From NCBI GenBank assembly GCA_035577985.1, contig DATJZY010000003.1, positions 1 through 36,955 on the forward strand: 36,955 nt of DNA, given 5' to 3'. Below the pieces are notes generated by a model. The model ran no database searches and was not told the origin of the DNA. It was given only the letters and a program-made list of their open reading frames with translations. The translations under genes were made by a program, and so were the position numbers. This DNA comes from Candidatus Eisenbacteria bacterium. GTDB lineage: Bacteria; Desulfobacterota; Binatia; DP-6. Below, piece by piece: positions 7,455-14,582 of this stretch (its first letter is position 1; each line of letters starts with the position of its first letter).

Positions 7455-9130
7455 GCTTCGATCTGGTGGTCCGCGGCGGCCGGGTCGTCGACGGCACGGG
7501 CATGCCCTCCTTCTCGGCCGACGTCGCCGTGCGCGACGGGCGCATCGCGCGCATCGGGCGCGTGCGCGAGGGGGCACGGCGCGTGATCGACGCCGACGGC
7601 TGCATCGTCGCGCCCGGTTTCATCGACGTGCACACGCACTACGACGCGCAGCTCCACTGGGAGCCGACCGCGTCGCCGGCGTCGTGGCACGGGGTCACGA
7701 CGGTGCTGACCGGCAACTGCGGCTTCACCCTCGCACCCGCCAAGTCGGAGGACGTCGGCTGGCTCGCGCAGATGCTGTCGCGCGTGGAGGGCATGTCGGC
7801 CGAGGCGCTGGCGGCGGGCCTGCGCTGGTCGGGCGGAACCTTCGGCCATTTCCTGCACGCGCTCGAGGGTCGCATCGCCGTCAACATGGGCGCCTATGTC
7901 GGGCATTCCGCGATCCGCCGGCAGGTGATGGGCGACGCCGCGTCGGACCGGCGGGCGACCGACGACGAGGTGGGCCGCATGCAGGCACTCGTGCGCCAGT
8001 CGATGCACGAGGGCGCGATCGGCTTCTCGACCTCGCAGCTCGACATCCACGTCGCGCACGACGGGCGCGAGGTGCCGTCGAACCACGCCGCGCCCGAGGA
8101 GATCGTCGCGCTCTCGTCGGTCCTGGGGGACTTCGACCACGGCGCGATCGAGTTCATCCCGCGCAGCTTCGTCGACGGCTACAGCGAGGCCGATCGTCGG
8201 CTGCTGCACGAGATGTATCGGGTGTCGGGGCGACCCATCGAGCTCAACACGCTGGTTCCGCTCCCGCACCAGATGAAGGGCTGGCGGCGCGGCGTCGACT
8301 TCTGCCGCGAGACGTTCCAGCAGGGCATCCGCCTCCATCCCATGTTCGCGACCAACCAGCTCGGCGCGCACTTCGCGCTCGACACCACGTTCCTGTTCGA
8401 CGAGATGCCGATCTTCCGCGAGACGCTCTGCCTCGGCTCGCCCGAGCGCGAGCGGCGCCTGCGCGATCCCGCCGTGCGCCAGAAGATGCTGGAGGCGCTC
8501 GCCGATCCGACCGGGCGTGCCTTCGTGTTCGTCTGGCAGGTCCTGTTCGTGGAAGCGGTGACGCGCCCCGAGCACCAGCGCTTCGTCGGCATGCACCTCG
8601 CGGACGTCGCCGACGCGGTCGGCAAGACTCCGCTCGACGCCTTTCTCGATCTGGCGCTCGCCGAGGACCTGCAGACGCAATTCGTCCTCGGCGCACCCCA
8701 CGACCCCGCGCGGGACGAGGCCACCGCGGAGCTGCTGCGCGATCCCATCGTCATGGCCGGGTCGAGCGACGGGGGCGCGCACGTTCTCTCGTTCACCGGT
8801 GCCGACTACACGACGCGCCTCCTCTCGGAGTGGGTGCCGGGGACGCTCTCGCTCGAAGAGGCGATCTCGAAGCTCACGATGGTACCCGCGGTCGTGCACG
8901 GGCTCGCCGACCGGGGCGTGGTGCGCGAGGGCGCGGCGGCGGACCTGGTCGTCTTCGATCGTGCCCGCCTGCGATGCGGCGCGACGCGGCTCGTCCGCGA
9001 CTTTCCCGCCGGCGCGGGACGCTACGTCGTCGACGCCGAGGGCTACGTCGCGACGGTCGTGAACGGCGAGGTGGTGTTCGACCACGGCCGCTACGCCGGC
9101 TCGCTCTCCGGACACGTCCTGCGCGGCTGA
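7451..9130 (+). CDS. N-acyl-D-amino-acid deacylase / D-aminoacylase-like amidohydrolase
   Basis: This is a 559-residue amidohydrolase_3/D-aminoacylase-type protein. The small beta domain (MSFDLVVRGGRVVDGTG) leads to H61-T-H63 in GFIDVHTHYDAQ. C90 in VLTGNCGFTLAP matches the zinc-bridging Cys of D-aminoacylase. The late barrel Asp is in MAGSSDGGAHV. The C-terminal strand returns with GAAADLVVFD, which closes the beta sandwich. Family members release D-amino acids from N-acyl-D-amino acids, but many uncharacterised homologues have unknown substrates. Translation starts at ATG 7451 inside the stop of the preceding amidohydrolase. The gene converges on the kinase gene ending at 9155 with only 24 bases between stops. 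Confidence 0.88.
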   Translation: MSFDLVVRGGRVVDGTGMPSFSADVAVRDGRIARIGRVREGARRVIDADGCIVAPGFIDVHTHYDAQLHWEPTASPASWHGVTTVLTGNCGFTLAPAKSEDVGWLAQMLSRVEGMSAEALAAGLRWSGGTFGHFLHALEGRIAVNMGAYVGHSAIRRQVMGDAASDRRATDDEVGRMQALVRQSMHEGAIGFSTSQLDIHVAHDGREVPSNHAAPEEIVALSSVLGDFDHGAIEFIPRSFVDGYSEADRRLLHEMYRVSGRPIELNTLVPLPHQMKGWRRGVDFCRETFQQGIRLHPMFATNQLGAHFALDTTFLFDEMPIFRETLCLGSPERERRLRDPAVRQKMLEALADPTGRAFVFVWQVLFVEAVTRPEHQRFVGMHLADVADAVGKTPLDAFLDLALAEDLQTQFVLGAPHDPARDEATAELLRDPIVMAGSSDGGAHVLSFTGADYTTRLLSEWVPGTLSLEEAISKLTMVPAVVHGLADRGVVREGAAADLVVFDRARLRCGATRLVRDFPAGAGRYVVDAEGYVATVVNGEVVFDHGRYAGSLSGHVLRG

Positions 9131-9154
9131 GCCCGCGCGTGTAGCCGGCTCGCG

Positions 9155-11227
9155 TCAGCGAACGCCTGACGGGAGGTCGATCCGGAAGGTGACGCCGTGG
9201 GGCGCCAGCGGTTCCGCCGCGATGCGCCCGCCGTGCGCCTCGATCGTGCGTCGCGCGATCGCGAGGCCGAGCCCGGTGCCGCCGGCCTTGAGCGAGAAGA
9301 ACGGCTCGAAGAGGCGGGGCAGGGCGTCGGCGGGCACGCCCGGACCGGAGTCGCTCACGCGCAGCGTGACGGTCCCGTTCTCGGTCGCGGCCGACACGGC
9401 GAGACGCCTGCCGTCCGGGCTCGTCGCGAGCGCGTCGAGCGCGTTCTCGATCAGGTTCACGAGCACCTGGCGGAGCTTCTCGCGATCGGCGCGCACGACC
9501 ACGTCGGCCGCCACGTCGTCGACCACGGTCACCTTCGCGTCGGCGAGCCGCGGGCGCAGCGGGCCGAGCGAGACGCGCACCAGCTCGCCGACGTCGATCG
9601 GCTCCAGGCGATATTCCTCCCGGCGCGCGAACTGGAGCAGGGCGCGAACCTGGCGCTCGACCCGCTCCAGCTCGCCCAGGATCAGCTGCGCGTGCTCGGT
9701 GTTCTCGGGCGCCGTCGGATCGCGCGCCAGAAGCTGGGCGAGGCTCCGCGCCGCGGTCACGGGGTTGCGGATCTCGTGCGCGATCCGCGCCGCCAGCTCG
9801 CCGATCGCCGCCAGCTTCTCCGCGTGCGCAAGCGAGCGTTCGACGGCGACCGTCCGCTCGATGAGTGCCGCCGCGTCGAGCACGAGCGAGAGCTGCGCCG
9901 CGAACGCCTCCATCGACGGCACGTCGTCGGGCGACGGCTCGATGAGGCCGCTGGTGGCGAAGAGCGTCCCCCACCGCCGTCGCGGGCTCGTGAGCGGTAT
10001 GACGCCGATGACCTCGGCGGCGGCCATCGCCTCGAGCGCCGGCAGGGGCAGGTCCCGCACGAAGTCGGCGGAGATGATCGACGGGGGGAGGCGGTCGAAG
10101 TCGGCGCCGCGCGGCCACGCGTCGCGCAGGGGCTCGAGCGCGAAGTCCCCGGCCGCCACGGCTTCGCCGTCGCGCAGCACGATGGCGGCGCCGGTGAGCC
10201 CGCAGACGCGCACGACCTCGGTGAGCGCCTGCCTGCAGATCTCCGCGACGCCGGCGTCGGGTGAGAGGGTCGCGAGGAACGCCTGCAGATCGGCCCACAG
10301 GTGCCGGCGCCGGCCGAACGCGAACCGATCGATGAAGCGGCGCAGGAGTGGTGGCGTCCAGGCGACCGTCGCGGTGAGGACGACGATCGTGATCAACGTC
10401 ACCAGATGCGGCATGCCCGCCGCGGCGATGGGCCCGAGCAGGTCGGTGCCCGCGAGATGGACGGCGCTCGCCGCCGCCAGCGTTCCGAGGGCGACGAAGA
10501 CGCCGCGCACCACGGCGTGCATCTCGCGTGCGGCGAGCGGGGTCGTCACTGCGAGGGCGATCACCATGTCCATCACGAGGCCCCAGATCGCCGGCGGGGG
10601 CCTGCCGAGGAGAGGGACCGCGACCCACGCGAGGACGCCGAGCAGGGCGGCCCCGAAGAGCACGACGTCCACGCGCCGCACGATGTTTCCGGCGGCGCCG
10701 GGACGCCATCGGCCGGACCGCGCCATGCCGATCATCTCGCGCACCGCCAGGCCGAAGAAGACGATCGTGAAGCCGTTGCGGATCGCGAGATACGTTCCGA
10801 CGGGGTGGGCGCTCCCGGCGAGCAGCTCGGGCGAGAAGAGCGCGAAGAGCATCATCAGGCCGGCGGCGCCGTAGTTGACCACGAGCCACGCCGTGGCCGG
10901 CGGATCGCGTCGCATGCCCCAGTAGCGAACGAGGTGGCGCGTGGTGGCGGCGAGGAGCATGAGGGCCCATTCCCCGAGCAGCCAGATCGCGAACAGCCAC
11001 GCGGGCGGCGCGGCGGCGAGCTCGGGGGGCGTCAGGCGGAGCACGGCCTGCACGGCGTAGAAGACGGCGCCCAGCACGGTCAGGTTGCGCAGGCAGACGA
11101 AGAGCGGGCTCCGCGCCTGATACGTGCGCATGAAGGTCCACTCGCGGTGCGCGATGATGACCCAGACGAGCGCGATCAGGGCGTGGAGCCCCGCGGCGAG
11201 GACCTGCGCCGGCGTGAGATCGGTCAT
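9155..11227 (-). CDS. membrane NtrB-like sensor histidine kinase with GAF domain
   Basis: A 690-residue sensor. Residues 1-~310 contain about nine hydrophobic segments. Residues ~315-465 look like a GAF domain (ICRQALTEVVRVCGLTGAAIVL...IGVIPLTSPRRRWGTLFA). HisKA follows with H484 in IAHEIRNPVTAARSL. The ATPase domain shows NLIENALDAL, DSGPGVP and GGTGLGLAIARRTIEAHGG. The H-box and G-boxes are of the NtrB/PilS/PrsK type that partners sigma54 activators. ATG 11227 is preferred over GTG 11233 because GGAG lies ~10 bases upstream. It is upstream of, and divergent from, the NtrC-like regulator at 12482, with a DUF4105 gene in between. It is the best candidate partner for that regulator, although the two are not adjacent. 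Confidence 0.9.
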   Translation of the reverse strand: MTDLTPAQVLAAGLHALIALVWVIIAHREWTFMRTYQARSPLFVCLRNLTVLGAVFYAVQAVLRLTPPELAAAPPAWLFAIWLLGEWALMLLAATTRHLVRYWGMRRDPPATAWLVVNYGAAGLMMLFALFSPELLAGSAHPVGTYLAIRNGFTIVFFGLAVREMIGMARSGRWRPGAAGNIVRRVDVVLFGAALLGVLAWVAVPLLGRPPPAIWGLVMDMVIALAVTTPLAAREMHAVVRGVFVALGTLAAASAVHLAGTDLLGPIAAAGMPHLVTLITIVVLTATVAWTPPLLRRFIDRFAFGRRRHLWADLQAFLATLSPDAGVAEICRQALTEVVRVCGLTGAAIVLRDGEAVAAGDFALEPLRDAWPRGADFDRLPPSIISADFVRDLPLPALEAMAAAEVIGVIPLTSPRRRWGTLFATSGLIEPSPDDVPSMEAFAAQLSLVLDAAALIERTVAVERSLAHAEKLAAIGELAARIAHEIRNPVTAARSLAQLLARDPTAPENTEHAQLILGELERVERQVRALLQFARREEYRLEPIDVGELVRVSLGPLRPRLADAKVTVVDDVAADVVVRADREKLRQVLVNLIENALDALATSPDGRRLAVSAATENGTVTLRVSDSGPGVPADALPRLFEPFFSLKAGGTGLGLAIARRTIEAHGGRIAAEPLAPHGVTFRIDLPSGVR

Positions 11228-11364
11228 GCCCACGGCTCTCCGCCGTCATGAGCAATCTCGAGGCCACGTGTCCAGTCGCCCCGTAGCCGTCGCCTCGACG
11301 CGGAGAGCGTCAGATCCGTCATGCGGCCCCTGCCCGCCGAATCGTGCGTGGGACCGTCCGGGCA

Positions 11365-12381
11365 TCAGTTTCGCGGCGGGGGACGCGGGGGCAGGCCGTC
11401 GCGGATGCGCTCGGAGAAGTCGGCCGCGCCGTCGGCCGCTTTGCCGCGGGCGGTGATGTCGCTCGCCTGGCGGAGCTCCTCGTAGGGCATGGTCGTGTTC
11501 ACGCTGCCGCGCTCGTACAGCAGCTCGCCGAGGTGGCCGTTGGCGATCAGGCGCCAGTCCCAGGGGAAGCGGCCGCCCAACGGGCCGAGCGCGCGCTCCA
11601 CCAGGATCTCGATCGACGTGGTGCAGTTCTGCGTGAGCGCGTTGTACCACTCGGGATGCTGCACGAGATGGTTGATCTCGTCGACGTACGCCATGAGCAG
11701 GGCACGTGCCCGGACGGGGCCCGCCGCGAGGCGATACAGGAAGACCTGCTCGCCGCGATGGTTGGTCCGCAGCCCGACGAGATCCCGCTCGTCCGCCACG
11801 ACGTAGTAGACCTCGAACTGCCGGAAGAACCCGAGGCCGGCGGAATAGACCTCACCCTGCTCCCGGCGCGTCTCGATCGAGATCGCGAGGTGCTGTCCCT
11901 CACCGAAATCCCAGCTCGCGATCGTGTGCGCGATCTGCGTCGGACCCCAGAAGGAGAGGAACATGTCGAAGCCCCGCAGATGGCTGAGATCGTAGGTGCG
12001 CTCCTCCCAGTGCGGCGTGAAGTCCGTCTCGGTGCGATAGTCGAAGTTGCGGAGGTTGTGGACGGTCAGCACGTCGCCGTTCACGTCGATGCGGGCGAGC
12101 TGCGAGACCTCGGGCACCCAGTTGCGATCGTTGCTCGCGGGAATCCGCAGCCACCAGGCCGCCACGAGCGCCACGAGGATCGACGAGGCGAGCAGGCCGA
12201 GCCAGCGCGAGCCGCGCCTCAGAACGAGCAGAAGCGAGACGACGACCAGTCCGCCGGCGAGCAGCCCCGCCAGCGGCCGCGAGGCGGGGCCGTCGATCCA
12301 GAGCGCGAGCGCTCCCCACACGACCCACCCGGCCCACACCACGGCCAGCAGGCCGACCAGCACCCCGCGCAGAAGCCGCAT
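11365..12381 (-). CDS. DUF4105 membrane protein
   Basis: A 338-residue protein with three hydrophobic stretches in the first ~80 residues, then a large soluble region typical of DUF4105: NWVPEVSQLARIDVNGD, TVHNLRNFDYRTETDF, FSFWGPTQIAHT, and the most conserved patch YNALTQNCTTSIE. DUF4105 is widespread in Gram-negative bacteria, predicted to be envelope-located, and has no established activity; the Asn-Cys-Thr-Thr patch suggests a cysteine-hydrolase-like site, which is speculative. It lies on the same strand as the kinase (137 bases apart) and is divergent from the sigma54 activator, so it could belong to their signalling unit. The C-terminus is Pro/Arg-rich. Confidence 0.85.
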   Translation of the reverse strand: MRLLRGVLVGLLAVVWAGWVVWGALALWIDGPASRPLAGLLAGGLVVVSLLLVLRRGSRWLGLLASSILVALVAAWWLRIPASNDRNWVPEVSQLARIDVNGDVLTVHNLRNFDYRTETDFTPHWEERTYDLSHLRGFDMFLSFWGPTQIAHTIASWDFGEGQHLAISIETRREQGEVYSAGLGFFRQFEVYYVVADERDLVGLRTNHRGEQVFLYRLAAGPVRARALLMAYVDEINHLVQHPEWYNALTQNCTTSIEILVERALGPLGGRFPWDWRLIANGHLGELLYERGSVNTTMPYEELRQASDITARGKAADGAADFSERIRDGLPPRPPPRN

Positions 12382-12481
12382 GCGCGCCCGGGATCGCCCG
12401 AAACCCGCCTCGCAGTCAAGACGAGCGCACGCGCCCGGTGCGATGTGGACAGCCGCGGGGCACGTGCTCTAGGTATCCGAC

Positions 12482-13858
12482 ATGGCCGGGCGCGTCCTGA
12501 TCGTCGACGACGACAAGAGCATGTGCGAGACCCTCGCGGTCGCCCTCGGCAAGCGCGACTTCGAGGTGCGTTGGACCACCGCCGCCGCCGAAGCCCTCGA
12601 GATCCTCGGCGCGAGCGACGTCGACGTCGTCCTCACCGATCTCAACATGCGCGGCATGAACGGGCTCGAGCTGTGCGAGCGCATCGTGGCCAACCGGCCG
12701 GACGTCCCGGTGATCGTCATCACGGCGTTCGGGAGCCTCGAGACCGCCGTCGCCGCGATCCGCGCCGGCGCGTACGACTTCATCACCAAGCCGCCGGACA
12801 CCGGCGCGCTCGTGGTGGCGCTCGAGCGCGCGATCCAGCACCGCCAGCTCCGCGAGGAGGTGAAGCGGCTGCGCAAGGTGGTCGAGCAGTCGAACCGCTT
12901 CGAGACGCTGCTCGGGTCGAGCTCGGCCATGCGCGCCGTCTACGACGTGCTCGATCGGATCGTCGACTCGGTCGCGTCGGTGCTCGTCACCGGCGAGAGC
13001 GGGACCGGCAAGGAGGTGGTGGCGCGCGCTCTTCACGATCGCGGCCCGCGCCGCGACGGGCCCTTCGTCGCGATCAACTGCTCGGCCATGCCCGAGGCCC
13101 TGCTCGAGAGCGAGCTCTTCGGCCACGTGCGCGGTGCGTTCACCGACGCTCGCACGCCGCGCACCGGCCTGTGCGTGCAAGCGAGCGGTGGCACGCTGCT
13201 GCTCGACGAGATCGGCGACATGCCGATCGCGCTCCAGCCGAAGCTGCTCCGCGTGCTGCAGGAGCGCCGCGTGCGGCCCGTCGGTGGCGACCACGAGATC
13301 CCGATCGACGTGCGGGTGATCGCCACCACCAACCGCGATCTCCGCTCGCTGATCGAGGAGGAGCGCTTCCGCGAGGACCTGTACTTCCGCGTCAACGTCA
13401 TCCACGTCGAGCTGCCGCCCCTGCGGGCCCGCGGGGGCGACGTCCTCGTGCTGGCGCAGCACTTCGTGGACCTCCATGCGGCCCGCGCGGGCAAGCGTGT
13501 CACGGGGATCTCGCCGGCGGCGGCCGAGAAGCTCCTGGCCTATGCGTGGCCGGGAAACGTACGCGAGCTCCAGAACTGCATCGAGCGCGCCATCGCGCTC
13601 ACGCGCTACGAAGAGATCGCGGTCGAGGACCTCCCCGAGCAGGTGCGGGCGTACAAGCGCTCACACGTGGTGGTCGCGAGCGACGACCCGTCGGAGATCG
13701 TGTCCCTCGCCGAAGTCGAGCGACGCTACGTGCTGCGCGTGATGGAGGTGACGGGCGGCAACAAGACGCTCGCGGCCGAGAAGCTCGGCATCACGCGCAA
13801 GACGCTCTACCGCAAGCTGCAAGAGTACGGCGCCGCCTCCGGGGAGGACGAGCCCTAG
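12482..13858 (+). CDS. NtrC-family sigma54-dependent response regulator
   Basis: A 458-residue activator. The receiver (residues 1-~120) has D53 in VVLTDLNMRGMNG and K103 in DFITKPPDTG. The AAA+ domain (~145-375) shows Walker A GESGTGKE (171-178), the sigma54-contact loop as GAFTDA (218-223; the consensus is GAFTGA), Walker B GTLLLDEIGD, sensor ATTNRDL, and WPGNVRELQN. The C-terminal Fis-type helix-turn-helix is NKTLAAEKLGITRKTLYRKL. When phosphorylated it should remodel sigma54 polymerase. Two sigma54-type promoters with paired TTTCGA sites lie directly downstream and are likely targets. The membrane NtrB-like kinase at 9155 is the probable phosphodonor. Confidence 0.95.
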   Translation: MAGRVLIVDDDKSMCETLAVALGKRDFEVRWTTAAAEALEILGASDVDVVLTDLNMRGMNGLELCERIVANRPDVPVIVITAFGSLETAVAAIRAGAYDFITKPPDTGALVVALERAIQHRQLREEVKRLRKVVEQSNRFETLLGSSSAMRAVYDVLDRIVDSVASVLVTGESGTGKEVVARALHDRGPRRDGPFVAINCSAMPEALLESELFGHVRGAFTDARTPRTGLCVQASGGTLLLDEIGDMPIALQPKLLRVLQERRVRPVGGDHEIPIDVRVIATTNRDLRSLIEEERFREDLYFRVNVIHVELPPLRARGGDVLVLAQHFVDLHAARAGKRVTGISPAAAEKLLAYAWPGNVRELQNCIERAIALTRYEEIAVEDLPEQVRAYKRSHVVVASDDPSEIVSLAEVERRYVLRVMEVTGGNKTLAAEKLGITRKTLYRKLQEYGAASGEDEP

Positions 13859-13869
13859 GGCTCCGTCCT
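13845..13869 (+). terminator. hairpin overlapping the regulator stop codon
   Basis: AGGAC-GAGCC, loop CTAG, GGCTC-C-GTCCT forms a 10-bp stem with one bulged C. The loop contains the TAG stop of the NtrC-like gene. No T-run follows. It could end or attenuate transcription before the sigma54-dependent genes downstream. Confidence 0.45.
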
Positions 13870-13915
13870 GGATCGGGGGGCGAGAGTCGGGCGCTCGTGG
13901 TACGCGCGACACGCT

Positions 13916-13927
13916 CCTTTCGATCGC
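13916..13927 (+). promoter_or_regulatory. possible distal activator site (CCTTTCGATCGC)
   Basis: It shares the CCTTTCGA core with the paired sites at 13992 and 14454 but lacks the right-hand ACG half. It lies ~150 bases upstream of the first sigma54-type promoter. It is weaker evidence than the paired sites. Confidence 0.3.
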
Positions 13928-13971
13928 GCGCGTAGCATTCCCCGGCGGCGTGGCCTGCGGCGGGCACGGGT

Positions 13972-14003
13972 CGTCTCGACTCGCGGCGCATCCTTTCGAC
14001 ACG
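13972..14003 (+). promoter_or_regulatory. paired upstream activator sites for promoter 1
   Basis: CGTCTCGACTCG (13972-13983) and CCTTTCGACACG (13992-14003) match the perfect palindrome CGTTTCGAAACG found at 14437 in 9 and 10 of 12 positions. Their centres lie at about -94 and -74 from the start site predicted by the sigma54 element at 14046. This is where an NtrC-type activator is expected to bind. Inferred targets of the regulator encoded immediately upstream. Confidence 0.5.
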
Positions 14004-14045
14004 TGCCCCGGGCCTCCCCGACGACGCAGGGCGGCGAATTTCGTC

Positions 14046-14061
14046 CGGCACACGCCGTGCA
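14046..14061 (+). promoter_or_regulatory. sigma54-type -24/-12 promoter 1
   Basis: CGGCACACGCCGTGCA has GG (14047-48), exactly 10 bases, then GC (14059-60). It keeps GGCAC and TGCA of the TGGCACG-N4-TTGCA consensus. The predicted start site is ~14071, so the ATG at 14070 cannot be the start of the small gene downstream; GTG 14133 or TTG 14154 remain. Confidence 0.55.
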
Positions 14062-14132
14062 ATCGCGGCATGCATGGCGCGATCCGGTCCACAGCTTCGT
14101 CCGAGCCTCGCGCGCGCCTGCGCGGCGACGGC

Positions 14133-14426
14133 GTGGGCGAGGACGGGGAACCCTTGACGACGAGCGATCCCCACGTCGCGCTCTCGGTGCTGCTCGACGC
14201 CGTCGAGACGTACTACCGCTGCGTCGGCGCCGACGGCGAGATCGAGCGCCGCATGCTGGCGAACGCGGAGCGCTGGTTCGCCAGCGAGGACCGCTCGCAT
14301 CCGGTCGCGTTCCGGCGCTTGTGCGAGCTGCTGCACGTCGAGCCAGGACGCATCCGCGAGCTGCTGCGCCGGCGCAGGGCCGAGGTCCTGGGCGCCCTCG
14401 CAGCCGCCCGGCCGGCACGCTCCTGA
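14133..14426 (+). CDS. small conserved helical protein, probably sigma54-controlled
   Basis: A protein of ~97 residues from GTG 14133, or ~90 from TTG 14154. The open frame extends to 13950, but its first ~60 residues are Arg/Pro-rich and lie over the promoter region. The core ALSVLLDAVETYYRC...RRMLANAERWFAS...VAFRRLCELLHVEPGRIRELLRRRR resembles a small protein common in delta-proteobacterial-type genomes, in which an Ala/Glu-rich helix is followed by FxxxCexLgldPxxiRxxL. That tail looks like a helix-turn-helix-type DNA-binding element, but the function is not established. The promoter at 14046 and paired activator sites put it under the upstream NtrC-like regulator by inference. The start codon is not resolved by a ribosome site. 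Confidence 0.65.
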   Translation: MGEDGEPLTTSDPHVALSVLLDAVETYYRCVGADGEIERRMLANAERWFASEDRSHPVAFRRLCELLHVEPGRIRELLRRRRAEVLGALAAARPARS

Positions 14427-14436
14427 AGGCCCGGAT

Positions 14437-14465
14437 CGTTTCGAAACGCGCGTCCTTTCGATACG
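14437..14465 (+). promoter_or_regulatory. paired upstream activator sites for promoter 2
   Basis: A perfect palindrome CGTTTCGAAACG (14437-14448) is followed by CCTTTCGATACG (14454-14465), a 10/12 match. Centres are at about -94 and -77 from the start predicted by the sigma54 element at 14511. The arrangement repeats that seen before promoter 1. Confidence 0.55.
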
Positions 14466-14510
14466 CCCCCCCAACTGTCCTGATCCGCCGAAGATCCAGG
14501 TACTTGGACG

Positions 14511-14526
14511 GGGCACGCTCCCTGCA
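14511..14526 (+). promoter_or_regulatory. sigma54-type -24/-12 promoter 2
   Basis: GGGCACGCTCCCTGCA matches TGGCACG-N4-TTGCA at all but two fixed positions, with GG (14512-13), 10 bases, then GC (14524-25). The predicted start is ~14536, giving a ~47-base leader before the secreted-protein gene at 14583. Confidence 0.65.
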
Positions 14527-14582
14527 ATCCCACGTCCTCATCGATTCGCTATGGCGTGACGGACACGCCGGGGAGGTTTGGA

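Noticed and set aside
7235..9115. 626-residue minus-strand open frame opposite the D-aminoacylase-like gene
   Set aside because: Shadow of a gene with intact metal motifs.
13941..13980. Further GG-N10-GC matches (for example near 13950)
   Set aside because: Only the GG/GC dinucleotides match, which is expected often by chance in such GC-rich sequence.
14070..14426. ATG 14070 as start of the small helical protein
   Set aside because: It coincides with the predicted sigma54 start site and would leave no leader; a GTG or TTG downstream is more likely, though unproved.
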